Part shown: one piece after another, positions 1-7,023 of the stretch
Layout of the letters: each line of letters begins with the position of its first letter
Numbering within the stretch: the first letter of the stretch is position 1
NCBI GenBank assembly: GCA_023415655.1
Contig: JAEZKD010000025.1
Coordinates: forward strand, 1-24,515
Direction of reading: 5' to 3'
DNA: 24,515 bases
Origin: Bacillota bacterium
Lineage (GTDB): Bacteria > Bacillota > Clostridia > Lachnospirales > Lachnospiraceae
Position numbers and translations under genes: made by a program
The notes under the pieces: generated by a model
Told to the model about the DNA's origin: nothing
Databases searched by the model: none
The model's input: the letters and a program-made list of their open reading frames with translations, nothing else

Positions 1-2
1 TA

Positions 3-458
3 ATTGAACTATATGAATATGATTTTACGGAATTCGACAATAAGGATGTAAATGCATATGGTTGGTATGGATATTCTTATTTGGATTACTATTGGACGGA
101 ACAGAATCGATATCCATATCTTATTAAGGTAGATGGTAAATTAGCAGGGTTTGTATTAGTTTGTGGCTATTGTTATGTATCCAAGGATCAGGATACCTTA
201 TTCTTATCAGAATTCTTTGTTATGAAAAAATATCGAAAACAAGGGATTGGAAAATCTGCAGCACTTGAGGTATTAAAAAAACATCCTGGTAAATGGGAAC
301 TTACCGTACATCCAAAGAATCTAGGAGCGCATAAATTTTGGAGGAGTGTGATAGCAGAAGCTTCCCAAGGAGAAGTGATTGTGGTAGAACAGGTGGAAGG
401 TATCTATGAGGATGAGAATACTTTAGGCACTGCTTATTTATTCTGCGTAGAAAATTGA
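3..458 (+). CDS. GNAT family N-acetyltransferase, 5' truncated by the window edge
   Basis: The reading frame is open from the first bases to the stop at 458, giving 151 visible residues; the true start lies outside the window. A TTG at 81 could serve as a start, but the residues before it (a Tyr/Gly-rich segment running into YLDYYWTE) look like the ordinary N-terminal half of this family, so the gene is treated as truncated. The acetyl-CoA-binding core is clear: strand residues FFVMKKYRKQGIGKSA carry the R/Q-x-x-G-x-G/A loop, and the following segment (WELTVHPKN, then AHKFWRS) is the usual C-terminal strand and helix. Members transfer acetyl groups from acetyl-CoA to amines; the substrate cannot be read from the sequence. 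About 140 bases separate it from the next gene. Confidence 0.85.
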   Translation: MELYEYDFTEFDNKDVNAYGWYGYSYLDYYWTEQNRYPYLIKVDGKLAGFVLVCGYCYVSKDQDTLFLSEFFVMKKYRKQGIGKSAALEVLKKHPGKWELTVHPKNLGAHKFWRSVIAEASQGEVIVVEQVEGIYEDENTLGTAYLFCVEN

Positions 459-597
459 TGCAATTAAGTTTTGGGAAATATGGAATAAAGCGCATATCAT
501 ACTCTCTATTAATCGATAGAACGATATAATTGTGCATGAAAAGTTGAGGTTCGCACCTTTGTTTATGGTAATCTCTTATTAGAAAGGAGGGATTGTA

Positions 598-1491
598 ATG
601 GATTGGCTTACTAAGATGAATTCTGCAATCGATTATATTGAATCCAATTTAACCAATGAAATAGATTTTAGTGTTGTTGCAAGGAAGGCGTGTTGTTCCT
701 CCTATAATTTTCAACGAATGTTTTCATTTATAACGGATATAACACTTGCGGAATACATACGTAGAAGAAGATTGACTCAAGCGGCAATCGAACTGCAGAA
801 TACAAAGATCAAAGTAATTGATTTGGCTGTAAAATATGGATATGATTCTGCAACTTCATTCTCAAGGGCGTTCAAGTCTCTTCATGGATTAACACCGATT
901 GAAGCGAAGAAAGAAGGAGTTAATTTAAAAGCGTATCCCAAAATCTCCTTTCAAATATCGATCAAAGGAGAACAAGAAATGGATTACAGAATTGAAACAA
1001 AGGAAGCTTTTGAGGTGTTTGGAATTGAAACTATTTGCTCGTTAAAGGGAGAGCAAGGCTATTTAAGTCCTTCTCAGTTGTGGCAACAATGTCAAAAAAA
1101 TGGGGAGTATGAGAAACTTTTTTCAAATGTAGGGGAATTACCAAGTTATGTTTCACAGGACTTATGTAAAATTCATGCAGTAGAGAACTATAGGAAGACA
1201 GAAGAAAACACGTTTCCTTATATGCTTTGTGGATTTGTTTCGAAAGGTAGTAATACGAAAGATTATAAAACGGTTCATATCCCTGCTCAAACGTATGCGA
1301 TATTTCCTTCGGAACGATTTCGCTGGGATGATGAATTTGGTAAAGTTCTTACTACGCTACAGAAGAGATTCTATAGTGAATGGTTACCTACCGCTGATTA
1401 TGAGAGAGTAGATGGACCAAACTTTGAAATCTATGGTGGAACAGCGGAATATGGATACATTGAATTGTGGTTTCCAGTAGTTAAAAAGTAA
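598..1491 (+). CDS. AraC-family transcriptional regulator with GyrI-like effector domain
   Basis: This 297-residue protein begins at an ATG preceded by a strong AAAGGAGGG site. Residues about 1-110 form the AraC/XylS double helix-turn-helix: the second recognition helix lies in the GYDSATSFSRAFKSLHG segment, followed by the family-typical LTPIEAKK. Residues about 125-297 resemble the GyrI-like/Rob-type effector-binding domain (AraC_E_bind), including the late IYGGTAEYGYIELWFPV segment typical of this fold. Proteins with this layout (DNA-binding domain first, small-molecule sensor second) usually activate stress, efflux or metabolic genes on binding a ligand. It stands alone and is closed by a strong hairpin at 1543-1588, so it may act on a neighbour such as the aldo/keto reductase; that is inference. 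Confidence 0.9.
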   Translation: MDWLTKMNSAIDYIESNLTNEIDFSVVARKACCSSYNFQRMFSFITDITLAEYIRRRRLTQAAIELQNTKIKVIDLAVKYGYDSATSFSRAFKSLHGLTPIEAKKEGVNLKAYPKISFQISIKGEQEMDYRIETKEAFEVFGIETICSLKGEQGYLSPSQLWQQCQKNGEYEKLFSNVGELPSYVSQDLCKIHAVENYRKTEENTFPYMLCGFVSKGSNTKDYKTVHIPAQTYAIFPSERFRWDDEFGKVLTTLQKRFYSEWLPTADYERVDGPNFEIYGGTAEYGYIELWFPVVKK

Positions 1492-1542
1492 ATAGTAATG
1501 GAATTAAAAAGCCAACTGCATGATGTACACACATAGATGATT

Positions 1543-1588
1543 CTAATAAAAGGATTTGAAGGTTATGATCTTCAAATCCTTTTATTAG
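1543..1588 (+). terminator. Strong palindromic terminator after the AraC-type gene
   Basis: A perfect 19-bp inverted repeat (arms 1543-1561 and 1570-1588) surrounds an 8-base loop. The right arm ends in a T-rich stretch (CCTTTTATTAG). There is no long separate U-tract, and the stem reads the same from both sides, so it could stop transcription in either direction. It is the main content of the 294-base gap between the AraC-type gene and the aldo/keto reductase. No convincing promoter was found in the rest of that gap. Confidence 0.75.
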
Positions 1589-1785
1589 TTGAGAAATCAA
1601 AATGTTGGGGAAAACGTAATGGTAGACTCTTCCTTGAATTAAATGTTTAAAAAAGTAAATTAGTATGATAGAATCAAATGGTAATATTTAGATAAGAAAA
1701 CGTAGATGAGAACAACAATAAGTTTTCGTTGGTAATTAGTGATAAAATTTTGGAGTTACAAGATTTGGATAGATGGAGGTATCGA

Positions 1786-2685
1786 ATGAAAAAAATAAAT
1801 CTTGGTACAACCGAGTATAAGATTTCACAGTTAGGCTTAGGTTGTATTAATTTCGGAACGACAACCGAAGAAAAACAGGCATTTTTATTGATGGAGAAAT
1901 ATATGGAGCTGGGTGGCAATTTATTTGACACAGCCAATAACTATGCGGTATGGAATGGCGGTGACGGACGTGAAAGTGAGCGAACTATTGGTAAATGGAT
2001 TATGGCGAATCCAATGAGCCGTAAGAACATGTTTCTTTGTACAAAGCTCGGTGCATTAAATGAAGCTACAGGGAGCGGGTTTGATTCTATGCAGGGAACA
2101 AGCAAAAAAGTAATCATAACAGAGGTTGAAAAATCTCTGGAGGCATTAAAGACTGACTACATTGATCTGCTTTATCTTCATGTGGATGACTTTACTACCC
2201 CTTTGGAAGAAACTATGGGTGCGCTTTCAGAGATGATAAGCAAAGGCTACGTGAAAACAATTGGGTGCAGTAATTTTAGGACCTGGAGAATAGAACGAGC
2301 AAGACAGATTTGTATGGAGAATCATTTGCCATTTTTCTCAGCAGTACAACAACGCTATACATACTTTCAGCCAGTGATGGATGCAGATTTTGGTGTTCAG
2401 ATCTGTGCAGATAAGGAACTGGAATCCTATCTCGATCATTATAAGGATTTGACTATGATTTCTCATACTTCGTTGCTTTACGGTGCGTATTTTAAGGAAG
2501 GTATTGAGGATGAACAATATGATACAGCGATGAATCGTAGGCGTTTACAGGAGTTAAAACAAAGTGGTAGGAATCCTGTTGATTACGTGTTAAAACATAT
2601 TACAACACAGTTTGGTGGAAGTGTTGCGCTTGTAACTTCCAACGATGTAGGGCATCTGGAAAGTAATATTAAAAGGTTTCAGTAA
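1786..2685 (+). CDS. Aldo/keto reductase
   Basis: The protein is a 299-residue NAD(P)H-dependent aldo/keto reductase TIM barrel, reducing aldehydes or ketones to alcohols in the cytosol. The catalytic tetrad is complete: Asp48 and Tyr53 (LFDTANNY), Lys87 (CTKLG) and His132 (LYLHVDD). The cofactor-side motif GCSNF follows near residue 175. The frame is open upstream to 1729, but the ATG at 1786 is preferred because TGGAGG lies just before it and the protein then starts with the family-typical beta strand (INLGTTEYKISQLGLG). The C-terminus is slightly short of some members but retains the late ALVTS strand. The substrate is unknown, and the gene appears to be transcribed alone. Confidence 0.9.
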   Translation: MKKINLGTTEYKISQLGLGCINFGTTTEEKQAFLLMEKYMELGGNLFDTANNYAVWNGGDGRESERTIGKWIMANPMSRKNMFLCTKLGALNEATGSGFDSMQGTSKKVIITEVEKSLEALKTDYIDLLYLHVDDFTTPLEETMGALSEMISKGYVKTIGCSNFRTWRIERARQICMENHLPFFSAVQQRYTYFQPVMDADFGVQICADKELESYLDHYKDLTMISHTSLLYGAYFKEGIEDEQYDTAMNRRRLQELKQSGRNPVDYVLKHITTQFGGSVALVTSNDVGHLESNIKRFQ

Positions 2686-2779
2686 ATACAAATGATATAT
2701 TTGAGAGTACAGTTTTTTTCATGAAATACAATATTTGTGAGTCTTAATAAATGAGCAGTTTTTATTGGGGAGGGATATG

Positions 2780-3235
2780 ATGAAAAGAATCGTTACTGTC
2801 ATATTGTTTTTATTTCTTCTTTCTTTCATAGGTTGTTCAAGGTCAGAACGAAAAGAAGAACCATCAAATCATGACCTAGTGGTAACGTTAACTCCAACTT
2901 CAATCCCAACTCCAACGACACCACCAAATGTTATGCCATATGCAGTTTATTATAACGATCAACTATATCTTTACAAAGGTAACTTGGATATAGAAAGTAT
3001 CGATAAGTCAAAGCTAACGATAGTAGGAGAAGTTACAGATTTCGTTTCAACATCAGAACTTCCTTCGGTTAATTTTCAAACAAATAAAGAATGTTTGTTA
3101 CCTACACCATTGTTTACTTATCAAGAGGGAGAAACGATTCGTTTGGTTATGGAGGTCAATGGATATCGACAACTTTTAACAGGCAATCAAGAATATACCC
3201 ACGAGTATTATGTTTTTGGGACTCAAGAAGAGTGA
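2780..3235 (+). CDS. Small lipoprotein of unknown function
   Basis: About 151 residues. The N-terminus is a lipoprotein signal: MKR, a hydrophobic stretch of about 13 residues, then FIGC with the lipidated Cys at residue 19. The Phe at position -3 is unusual for a lipobox. A Thr/Pro-rich linker (about residues 36-50) tethers a globular part of about 100 residues that I do not recognise. It contains a segment reading YYNDQLYLYKGN and ends in a beta-rich stretch. Starts at 2777 and 2780 are both possible after GGGGAGGG (2767-2774); 2780 gives the better spacing. A TTG at 2765 is rejected because it lies upstream of that ribosome binding site. The protein probably sits on the outer face of the membrane. 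Confidence 0.75.
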   Translation: MKRIVTVILFLFLLSFIGCSRSERKEEPSNHDLVVTLTPTSIPTPTTPPNVMPYAVYYNDQLYLYKGNLDIESIDKSKLTIVGEVTDFVSTSELPSVNFQTNKECLLPTPLFTYQEGETIRLVMEVNGYRQLLTGNQEYTHEYYVFGTQEE

Positions 3236-3313
3236 TTGAATACATGAAAAATAAGTAGCGAGGGTGGAAACCACCAAGTGTGTAAACAGAAAGGAAAATC
3301 ACTCTTACCTACC

Positions 3314-3367
3314 AAATAAAAAACTGGGGCTACCACAACACAATCAAAGTGTTGTGGTAGCCCCAGT
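3314..3367 (-). terminator. Rho-independent terminator of the cold shock gene
   Basis: A perfect 19-bp stem (arms 3323-3341 and 3349-3367, 7-base loop) contains a GGGGCTACC-type GC-rich arm. Read on the minus strand it is followed by a T-tract (TTTTTTATTT), so it is oriented to end the csp transcript about 100 bases after its stop. On the plus strand it lacks a T-tract but may still slow read-through from the lipoprotein gene. Confidence 0.88.
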
Positions 3368-3469
3368 AAATCATTTAAGGCCGATAATACAAATATGTTA
3401 AGATGCACGATTAATTAGTTTAATAAATACATGAATAATATACAATTATATTATGACTTTACCTTAGAT

Positions 3470-3682
3470 TTATGCCAAACGTACGTTAGCTGCTTTTAAC
3501 TTTCTAGAATCTCTTGGATCCTTTTCTACATCGAAAGTAACTCTCTGTCCTTCTTCTAAGCTTTTGAATCCATTGGATAAAATTGCTGAAAAGTGAACAA
3601 AAACATCGTCTCCACCGTTTTCATTTGTGATAAATCCAAATCCTTTTTGTGCATTAAACCACTTTACTGTACCGTTATTCAT
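3470..3682 (-). CDS. csp: Cold shock protein (CspA family)
   Basis: A 70-residue single cold-shock domain. The RNA-binding motifs are intact: RNP1 KGFGFI (residues 13-18) and RNP2 VFVHF (27-31), with Trp8 on the binding face. Such proteins bind single-stranded RNA/DNA and act as RNA chaperones, melting mRNA structure at low temperature or in fast growth. The frame continues upstream to 3745, but the ATG at 3682 is the start: an AGGAGGT site (3689-3695) lies 6 bases before it, and MNNGTVKWFN is the standard N-terminus. The gene is monocistronic, with a near-consensus promoter at 3797-3825, a leader of about 108 bases holding a terminator-like hairpin, and its own terminator downstream. Confidence 0.96.
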   Translation of the reverse strand: MNNGTVKWFNAQKGFGFITNENGGDDVFVHFSAILSNGFKSLEEGQRVTFDVEKDPRDSRKLKAANVRLA

Positions 3683-3715
3683 TAAGGTACCTCCTAAAAT
3701 ATTTGTAGTATCAAT

Positions 3716-3765
3716 AAAAAAAAGATGTAATGGCAATTCATACAAACTTCGAATAGCCTTACATC
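3716..3765 (-). promoter_or_regulatory. Terminator-like hairpin in the csp 5' leader (candidate attenuator)
   Basis: Read on the minus strand, GATGTAAGGC...ATTC pairs with GAAT...GCCATTACATC (3724-3765) with one or two bulges. The stem is followed directly by a run of eight T (3716-3723). It lies about 25 bases inside the transcript predicted from the promoter at 3797-3825 and about 20 bases before the Shine-Dalgarno site. This is the geometry of an intrinsic terminator placed in a leader. Leader terminators relieved by cold shock proteins are known for E. coli csp genes; that this one works the same way is inference. Confidence 0.6.
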
Positions 3766-3780
3766 GGTTATAAATTCATA

Positions 3781-3809
3781 TTGATTACTTCTATCCATAT
3801 TAGCATAAT
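3781..3809 (+). promoter_or_regulatory. Possible promoter of the esterase gene, interleaved with the csp promoter
   Basis: TTGATT (3781-3786), a 17-base spacer and CATAAT (3804-3809) form a plausible plus-strand promoter. Its boxes interleave with those of the opposite-facing csp promoter, so RNA polymerase could hardly occupy both at once. The match is weaker than that of the csp promoter. Confidence 0.4.
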
Positions 3810-3825
3810 AATCTTTTAGTGTCAA
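3797..3825 (-). promoter_or_regulatory. Sigma-A promoter of csp
   Basis: On the minus strand the -35 box TTGACA (3820-3825) is perfect. The spacer is exactly 17 bases and the -10 box is TAATAT (3797-3802), preceded by TGC, which makes it an extended -10. Transcription should start near 3790, giving an untranslated leader of about 108 bases. Confidence 0.85.
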
Positions 3826-3886
3826 GTTATTTAAAGCAAAAAAACTTTAATGAGCGATTTACTCAAAATAAAAAGGAGTAGTTGGT

Positions 3887-3985
3887 GTGAAAATGAGAAG
3901 AATGGATATGATAGTGATAGAAAAACAAGCTATTAAATTGATTGTAGCCATGAAGGAGTTTTATGGGAAAGTACCCGATTCGTAA
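3887..3985 (+). CDS. Possible 32-codon leader ORF overlapping the esterase start
   Basis: A GTG at 3887 sits 8 bases after AAGGAG (3873-3878) and opens a 32-codon frame (MKMRRMDMIVIEK...), ending at 3985. Its last 23 bases overlap the start of the esterase gene in another frame, and the esterase ribosome binding site lies inside it. This arrangement suits translational coupling. The peptide has a basic start and a short hydrophobic segment and matches nothing I recognise. It is too short to judge coding potential, so it may be spurious. Confidence 0.35.
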   Translation: MKMRRMDMIVIEKQAIKLIVAMKEFYGKVPDS

Positions 3986-4904
3986 AGACTTACATCGAAT
4001 GAGTTATTATAAAGTACCAGTATTTAAAGTACTTATTCCATTGATGAATTTCTGTCTTACTGTGATGAAAAAAGAAATCTGTTCCGATGAGAGGGTGAGA
4101 GTTAGAAAGGTAATAATTCCTGGAGATCAAGGAAGAGAGCTCTTGTTGCGTATCTTTGAACCAATCGATTGTAAGGAGCCATCCTATTGTTTGTTCTATT
4201 GTCATGGTGGTGGGTTTTTCTTAAAGGCTTGTGCATTTCATTATAGAAACGCAAAGCTATATGCGATTCATACTCCGTGTAAAGTCATATTTGTGGAGTA
4301 CCATCTAGCACCTAAATATCCATATCCAATACCGGTGAAGGATTGTTTTGTGGCATATCAGTGGGTATTGAATCATGCACAAGGGCTTAGAATTCAACCG
4401 AAAAAAATCGCAATCGGTGGGGATAGTGCAGGTGGTAATATTGCAGCTACCTTAGCAATTATGCTTCGCGATCAAAAACTGGTAATGCCCTGTTTTCAAC
4501 TATTGATTTATCCCGTCATTGATTATCGAATGAAGACAAAATCGATGAGAAGGTTTTTGGATACTCCAATCACGAATCTTAAGGTGATCCAAAAGATGTG
4601 GAGCTATTATTTGAATGGGAACGTACCACAAGGAAGGGATAAGAGATATCTTTCCTTGATGGAGCAGGAGGATTATTCTAGATTACCAGATGCTTATGTT
4701 GAGACAGCTGAATTTGATTGTTTGCATGATGAAGCGATTGCTTATGCGAAACGATTAGTAAGCGCTGGTTGTAAGGTAGAAATCAATGAGACGAAAGGAA
4801 CCGTGCATGGATTTGACTGCATTGAAAAAAGTCAGTTGGTTCACCTTTGCCTGAGACGTAGAGTTCATGTTCTGAAAGCAGCTTTTTCTGAAAAAAAGTC
4901 TTGA
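3963..4904 (+). CDS. Alpha/beta hydrolase, HSL-type esterase
   Basis: The protein has 313 residues and belongs to the hormone-sensitive-lipase branch of alpha/beta hydrolases, which hydrolyse short-chain carboxylic esters. The oxyanion-hole motif HGGG is at 81-84. The nucleophile Ser155 is in GDSAGG, and the probable acid Asp252 (FDCLHDEA) and base His282 (VHGF) complete the triad. The YHLAPKYPYP segment between oxyanion hole and nucleophile is also family-typical. There is no signal peptide, so the enzyme is probably cytosolic. In a plant-fibre degrader it could deacetylate sugars or detoxify esters, but the substrate cannot be read from sequence. The ATG follows AAGGAG closely and overlaps a small upstream ORF. 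No terminator is seen before the riboswitch promoter. Confidence 0.88.
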   Translation: MGKYPIRKDLHRMSYYKVPVFKVLIPLMNFCLTVMKKEICSDERVRVRKVIIPGDQGRELLLRIFEPIDCKEPSYCLFYCHGGGFFLKACAFHYRNAKLYAIHTPCKVIFVEYHLAPKYPYPIPVKDCFVAYQWVLNHAQGLRIQPKKIAIGGDSAGGNIAATLAIMLRDQKLVMPCFQLLIYPVIDYRMKTKSMRRFLDTPITNLKVIQKMWSYYLNGNVPQGRDKRYLSLMEQEDYSRLPDAYVETAEFDCLHDEAIAYAKRLVSAGCKVEINETKGTVHGFDCIEKSQLVHLCLRRRVHVLKAAFSEKKS

Positions 4905-4929
4905 ATTTTTGATGGAAATGGTGTAGTTT
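4901..4929 (+). promoter_or_regulatory. Possible promoter of the purine operon
   Basis: TTGAAT (4901-4906), a 17-base spacer and TAGTTT (4924-4929) overlap the esterase stop codon. The -10 box is poor, but the predicted transcription start near 4936 falls just before the first paired base of the riboswitch, which supports it. Confidence 0.4.
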
Positions 4930-4935
4930 AAATTT

Positions 4936-5045
4936 AGAAGCTGTGTGACTGGCGGATAAGTGGGGTAACCCACAGGGAGCACAGCATAATGAAAAGCCGA
5001 CCGCCTGGGCACCCAATGTATTTTGGTTGCTCAGGCGTTTTTTTT
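4936..5045 (+). ncRNA. ZTP/ZMP (pfl) riboswitch
   Basis: The conserved core of the pfl/ZTP riboswitch is readable. Stem P1 pairs GCTGTG (4940-4945) with CACAGC (4980-4985) and encloses GTGACTGGCGGATAAG. The inner hairpin is GTGGG/CCCAC (4960-4964 with 4969-4973), and AGGGAGC follows. The hallmark 3' block GCCGACCGCCTGGGC is at 4996-5010. GGCGG (4951-4955) can pair with CCGCC (5001-5005) as the pseudoknot. The 3' block is also the left arm of a terminator. Binding of ZTP or ZMP should hold CCGCC in the pseudoknot and let transcription continue, an ON switch. The two genes downstream act on AICAR ribotide (ZMP) and its product, which fits the known role of this class in purine and one-carbon metabolism. 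Confidence 0.93.
5002..5045 (+). terminator. Expression-platform terminator of the ZTP riboswitch
   Basis: CGCCTGGGCACCCAA (5002-5016) pairs with TTGGTTGCTCAGGCG (5023-5037) with one mismatch and one G-T pair. It is followed by eight T (5038-5045). The left arm contains most of the conserved CCGCCTGGGC of the aptamer, so terminator and ligand-bound aptamer cannot form together. Confidence 0.9.
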
Positions 5046-5122
5046 ATGGCGGGTTTCAAGTAATCTGCATAGGAAAAATAACCGTTCAAACGAGCAACGA
5101 TCATAAAAAAGGAGAAGAAGCG

Positions 5123-5827
5123 ATGTCATTACAACAAGAGTTAGAATGCAATGTATATCCTGGTAGAGGAATTGTGATTGGGAGAAGTAAGAATGGAAAA
5201 TATGCAGTCACAGCATATTTTATCATGGGACGAAGTGAAAATAGTAGAAATCGTGTATTTGTAATCGATGGAGAAGGAATCCGAACGAAAGCTTATGATG
5301 AGTCCAAATTAAATGATCCAAGTTTAATTATCTATGCTCCTGTACGTGTGCTTAAAAATTGTACGATAGTTACCAATGGGGATCAAACGGACACGATTTA
5401 TGAAGGACTAGAACAAGGGATGACAATGGAACAAGCGTTACGAACGAGAGAGTTTGAACCAGATGCACCAAACTATACACCAAGAATTTCAGGTGTTCTA
5501 CATATTGAGAATGGTCATTTTGATTATGCGATGTCAATCTTAAAAAGTAATCATGGTAATCCAGAATGTTGTAATCGATATACCTTTACCTATGATCATG
5601 CAATCGCTTCCGAAGGCCATTTGATCCATACCTACCAAGGGGATGGGAATCCACTTCCAAGCTTTGTTGGTGAACCAAAGCAGGTTACGATTCTTGATTG
5701 CATCGATGATTTTACTGATATGATTTGGAATTCTCTTAATGAAGAGAATAAGGTTTCTTTATTCGTACGATATATTGACATTGAAACAAAAGCGTATGAG
5801 ACACGCATCATTAATAAGAATCAATAG
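5123..5827 (+). CDS. IMP cyclohydrolase, PurO-like family
   Basis: The 234-residue protein matches the stand-alone IMP cyclohydrolase family (the PurO/IMP_cyclohyd type first known from archaea). That family closes the ring of FAICAR to make IMP, the last step of de novo purine synthesis. The signature N-terminal segments are YPGRGIVIG (residues 12-20) and YFIMGRSENSRNR (32-44); VTNGDQTDTIYEG follows about residue 100. The frame is open back to 5027, but that would start inside the terminator. The ATG at 5123 has AAAGGAG before it and gives the usual N-terminus. It is followed after 12 bases by the AICAR transformylase gene, so the two form an operon under the ZTP riboswitch. Assignment rests on recalled motifs rather than an alignment. 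Confidence 0.87.
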   Translation: MSLQQELECNVYPGRGIVIGRSKNGKYAVTAYFIMGRSENSRNRVFVIDGEGIRTKAYDESKLNDPSLIIYAPVRVLKNCTIVTNGDQTDTIYEGLEQGMTMEQALRTREFEPDAPNYTPRISGVLHIENGHFDYAMSILKSNHGNPECCNRYTFTYDHAIASEGHLIHTYQGDGNPLPSFVGEPKQVTILDCIDDFTDMIWNSLNEENKVSLFVRYIDIETKAYETRIINKNQ

Positions 5828-5839
5828 GAGGAAGAGTAA

Positions 5840-7015
5840 ATGAAGGAATTAGCACTCAAATATGGTTGTAATCCAAATCAAAAACCATCCAGAATTTACA
5901 GTAAGGAAGGAGAACTTCCAATCAAAGTACTGAATGGAAATCCAGGATATATCAATTTATTGGATGCCTTAAATGGTTGGCAGTTAGTAAAGGAATTAAA
6001 GATAGCTACAAAGCTTCCTGCAGCCACCTCATTTAAGCATGTCTCACCAGCAGGTGCAGCAGTTGGCCTATCATTAAGTGAAGTGGAACGAAAGATCAAT
6101 TGGGTGGATGACTGTGGGGAGCTAACTCCATTGGCAAGTGCTTATGCAAGAGCTAGGGGAGCAGACCGTATGTCATCCTTTGGTGATTTCATTGCTTTAT
6201 CGGATGTTTGTGATGTTTGTACTGCAAACCTAATCAAGCGAGAGGTTTCCGATGGTATCATAGCACCAGGATTTGAACCAAAAGCACTAGAAATATTAAA
6301 AACAAAAAAAAGAGGGACTTATAATATCATAGAGATTGACCCAACCTATCAGCCAGACCCAATTGAGAAGAAGGAAGTGTTTGGTGTTGTCTTTGAACAA
6401 GGACGCAATGAGCTTGAGATTAATGAAGCATTCATCAGTAACATGGTAACCAAGAATCAGGATGTACCAGAGAGCGCGAAAATCGATATGATTATTTCAT
6501 TAATAACGCTAAAGTACACGCAATCCAATTCTGTATGCTATACCAAGGGCGGCCAGGCAATTGGGATTGGAGCTGGTCAACAATCTAGAATCCATTGTAC
6601 GCGCCTTGCTGGTACGAAAGCAGATAATTGGTTTTTACGTCAGTCTCCACAAGTATTGAACCTTCCATTTCGTGAAGATATCAAACGTCCAGATCGTGAC
6701 AATGCCATTGATTTATACATAGGAGAGGAATACATGGATGTTCTTTCTGATGGAGCGTGGGAGAATATATTTACTGAAAAACCACCAGTATTTACAAAGG
6801 AAGAAAAGAGAACTTGGTTAGATCAGATGCAGGATGTTGTCGTTGGTTCGGATGCGTTTTTCCCATTTACTGATAATGTAGAGCGAGCTCACAAGAGTGG
6901 GGCAAAATACATTGTTCAGCCGGGAGGTTCTGTCCGTGACCAAGAGGTCATTGATGCTTGTGATAAATACGGAATTGCAATGTGCTTTACAGGAATCCGT
7001 TTGTTCCATCATTAA
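5840..7015 (+). CDS. Stand-alone AICAR transformylase (PurH-like, no cyclohydrolase domain)
   Basis: This 391-residue protein corresponds to the AICAR formyltransferase part of bifunctional PurH only; the MGS-like IMP cyclohydrolase domain is missing. It moves a formyl group from 10-formyltetrahydrofolate to AICAR ribotide (ZMP), giving FAICAR. The catalytic Lys66-His67 pair is present in SFKHVSPAGAA. Other family segments include SFGDFIALSDVCD, the SNSVCYTKGGQAIGIGAGQQSR run (about 231-252), SDAFFPFTDNVERA and the final YIVQPGGSVRD. It starts at ATG after AGGAGGAAGAG, 12 bases after the cyclohydrolase stop. Together the two genes supply both activities of PurH, and ZMP, the enzyme's substrate, is the ligand class of the riboswitch upstream. 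Confidence 0.92.
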   Translation: MKELALKYGCNPNQKPSRIYSKEGELPIKVLNGNPGYINLLDALNGWQLVKELKIATKLPAATSFKHVSPAGAAVGLSLSEVERKINWVDDCGELTPLASAYARARGADRMSSFGDFIALSDVCDVCTANLIKREVSDGIIAPGFEPKALEILKTKKRGTYNIIEIDPTYQPDPIEKKEVFGVVFEQGRNELEINEAFISNMVTKNQDVPESAKIDMIISLITLKYTQSNSVCYTKGGQAIGIGAGQQSRIHCTRLAGTKADNWFLRQSPQVLNLPFREDIKRPDRDNAIDLYIGEEYMDVLSDGAWENIFTEKPPVFTKEEKRTWLDQMQDVVVGSDAFFPFTDNVERAHKSGAKYIVQPGGSVRDQEVIDACDKYGIAMCFTGIRLFHH

Positions 7016-7023
7016 TAGAGAGG

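Noticed and set aside
81..458. TTG start at 81 for the acetyltransferase
   Set aside because: The frame is open to the window edge and the residues before TTG look like family sequence, so the gene is treated as 5' truncated.
500..530. TATAAT at 525-530 as promoter of the AraC-type gene
   Set aside because: No acceptable -35 box at 16-18 bases upstream, so it is not reported as a promoter.
4755..5016. Two overlapping minus-strand frames of 77 and 85 codons
   Set aside because: They run through the complement of the esterase end and the ZTP riboswitch; the structured RNA explains the sequence.
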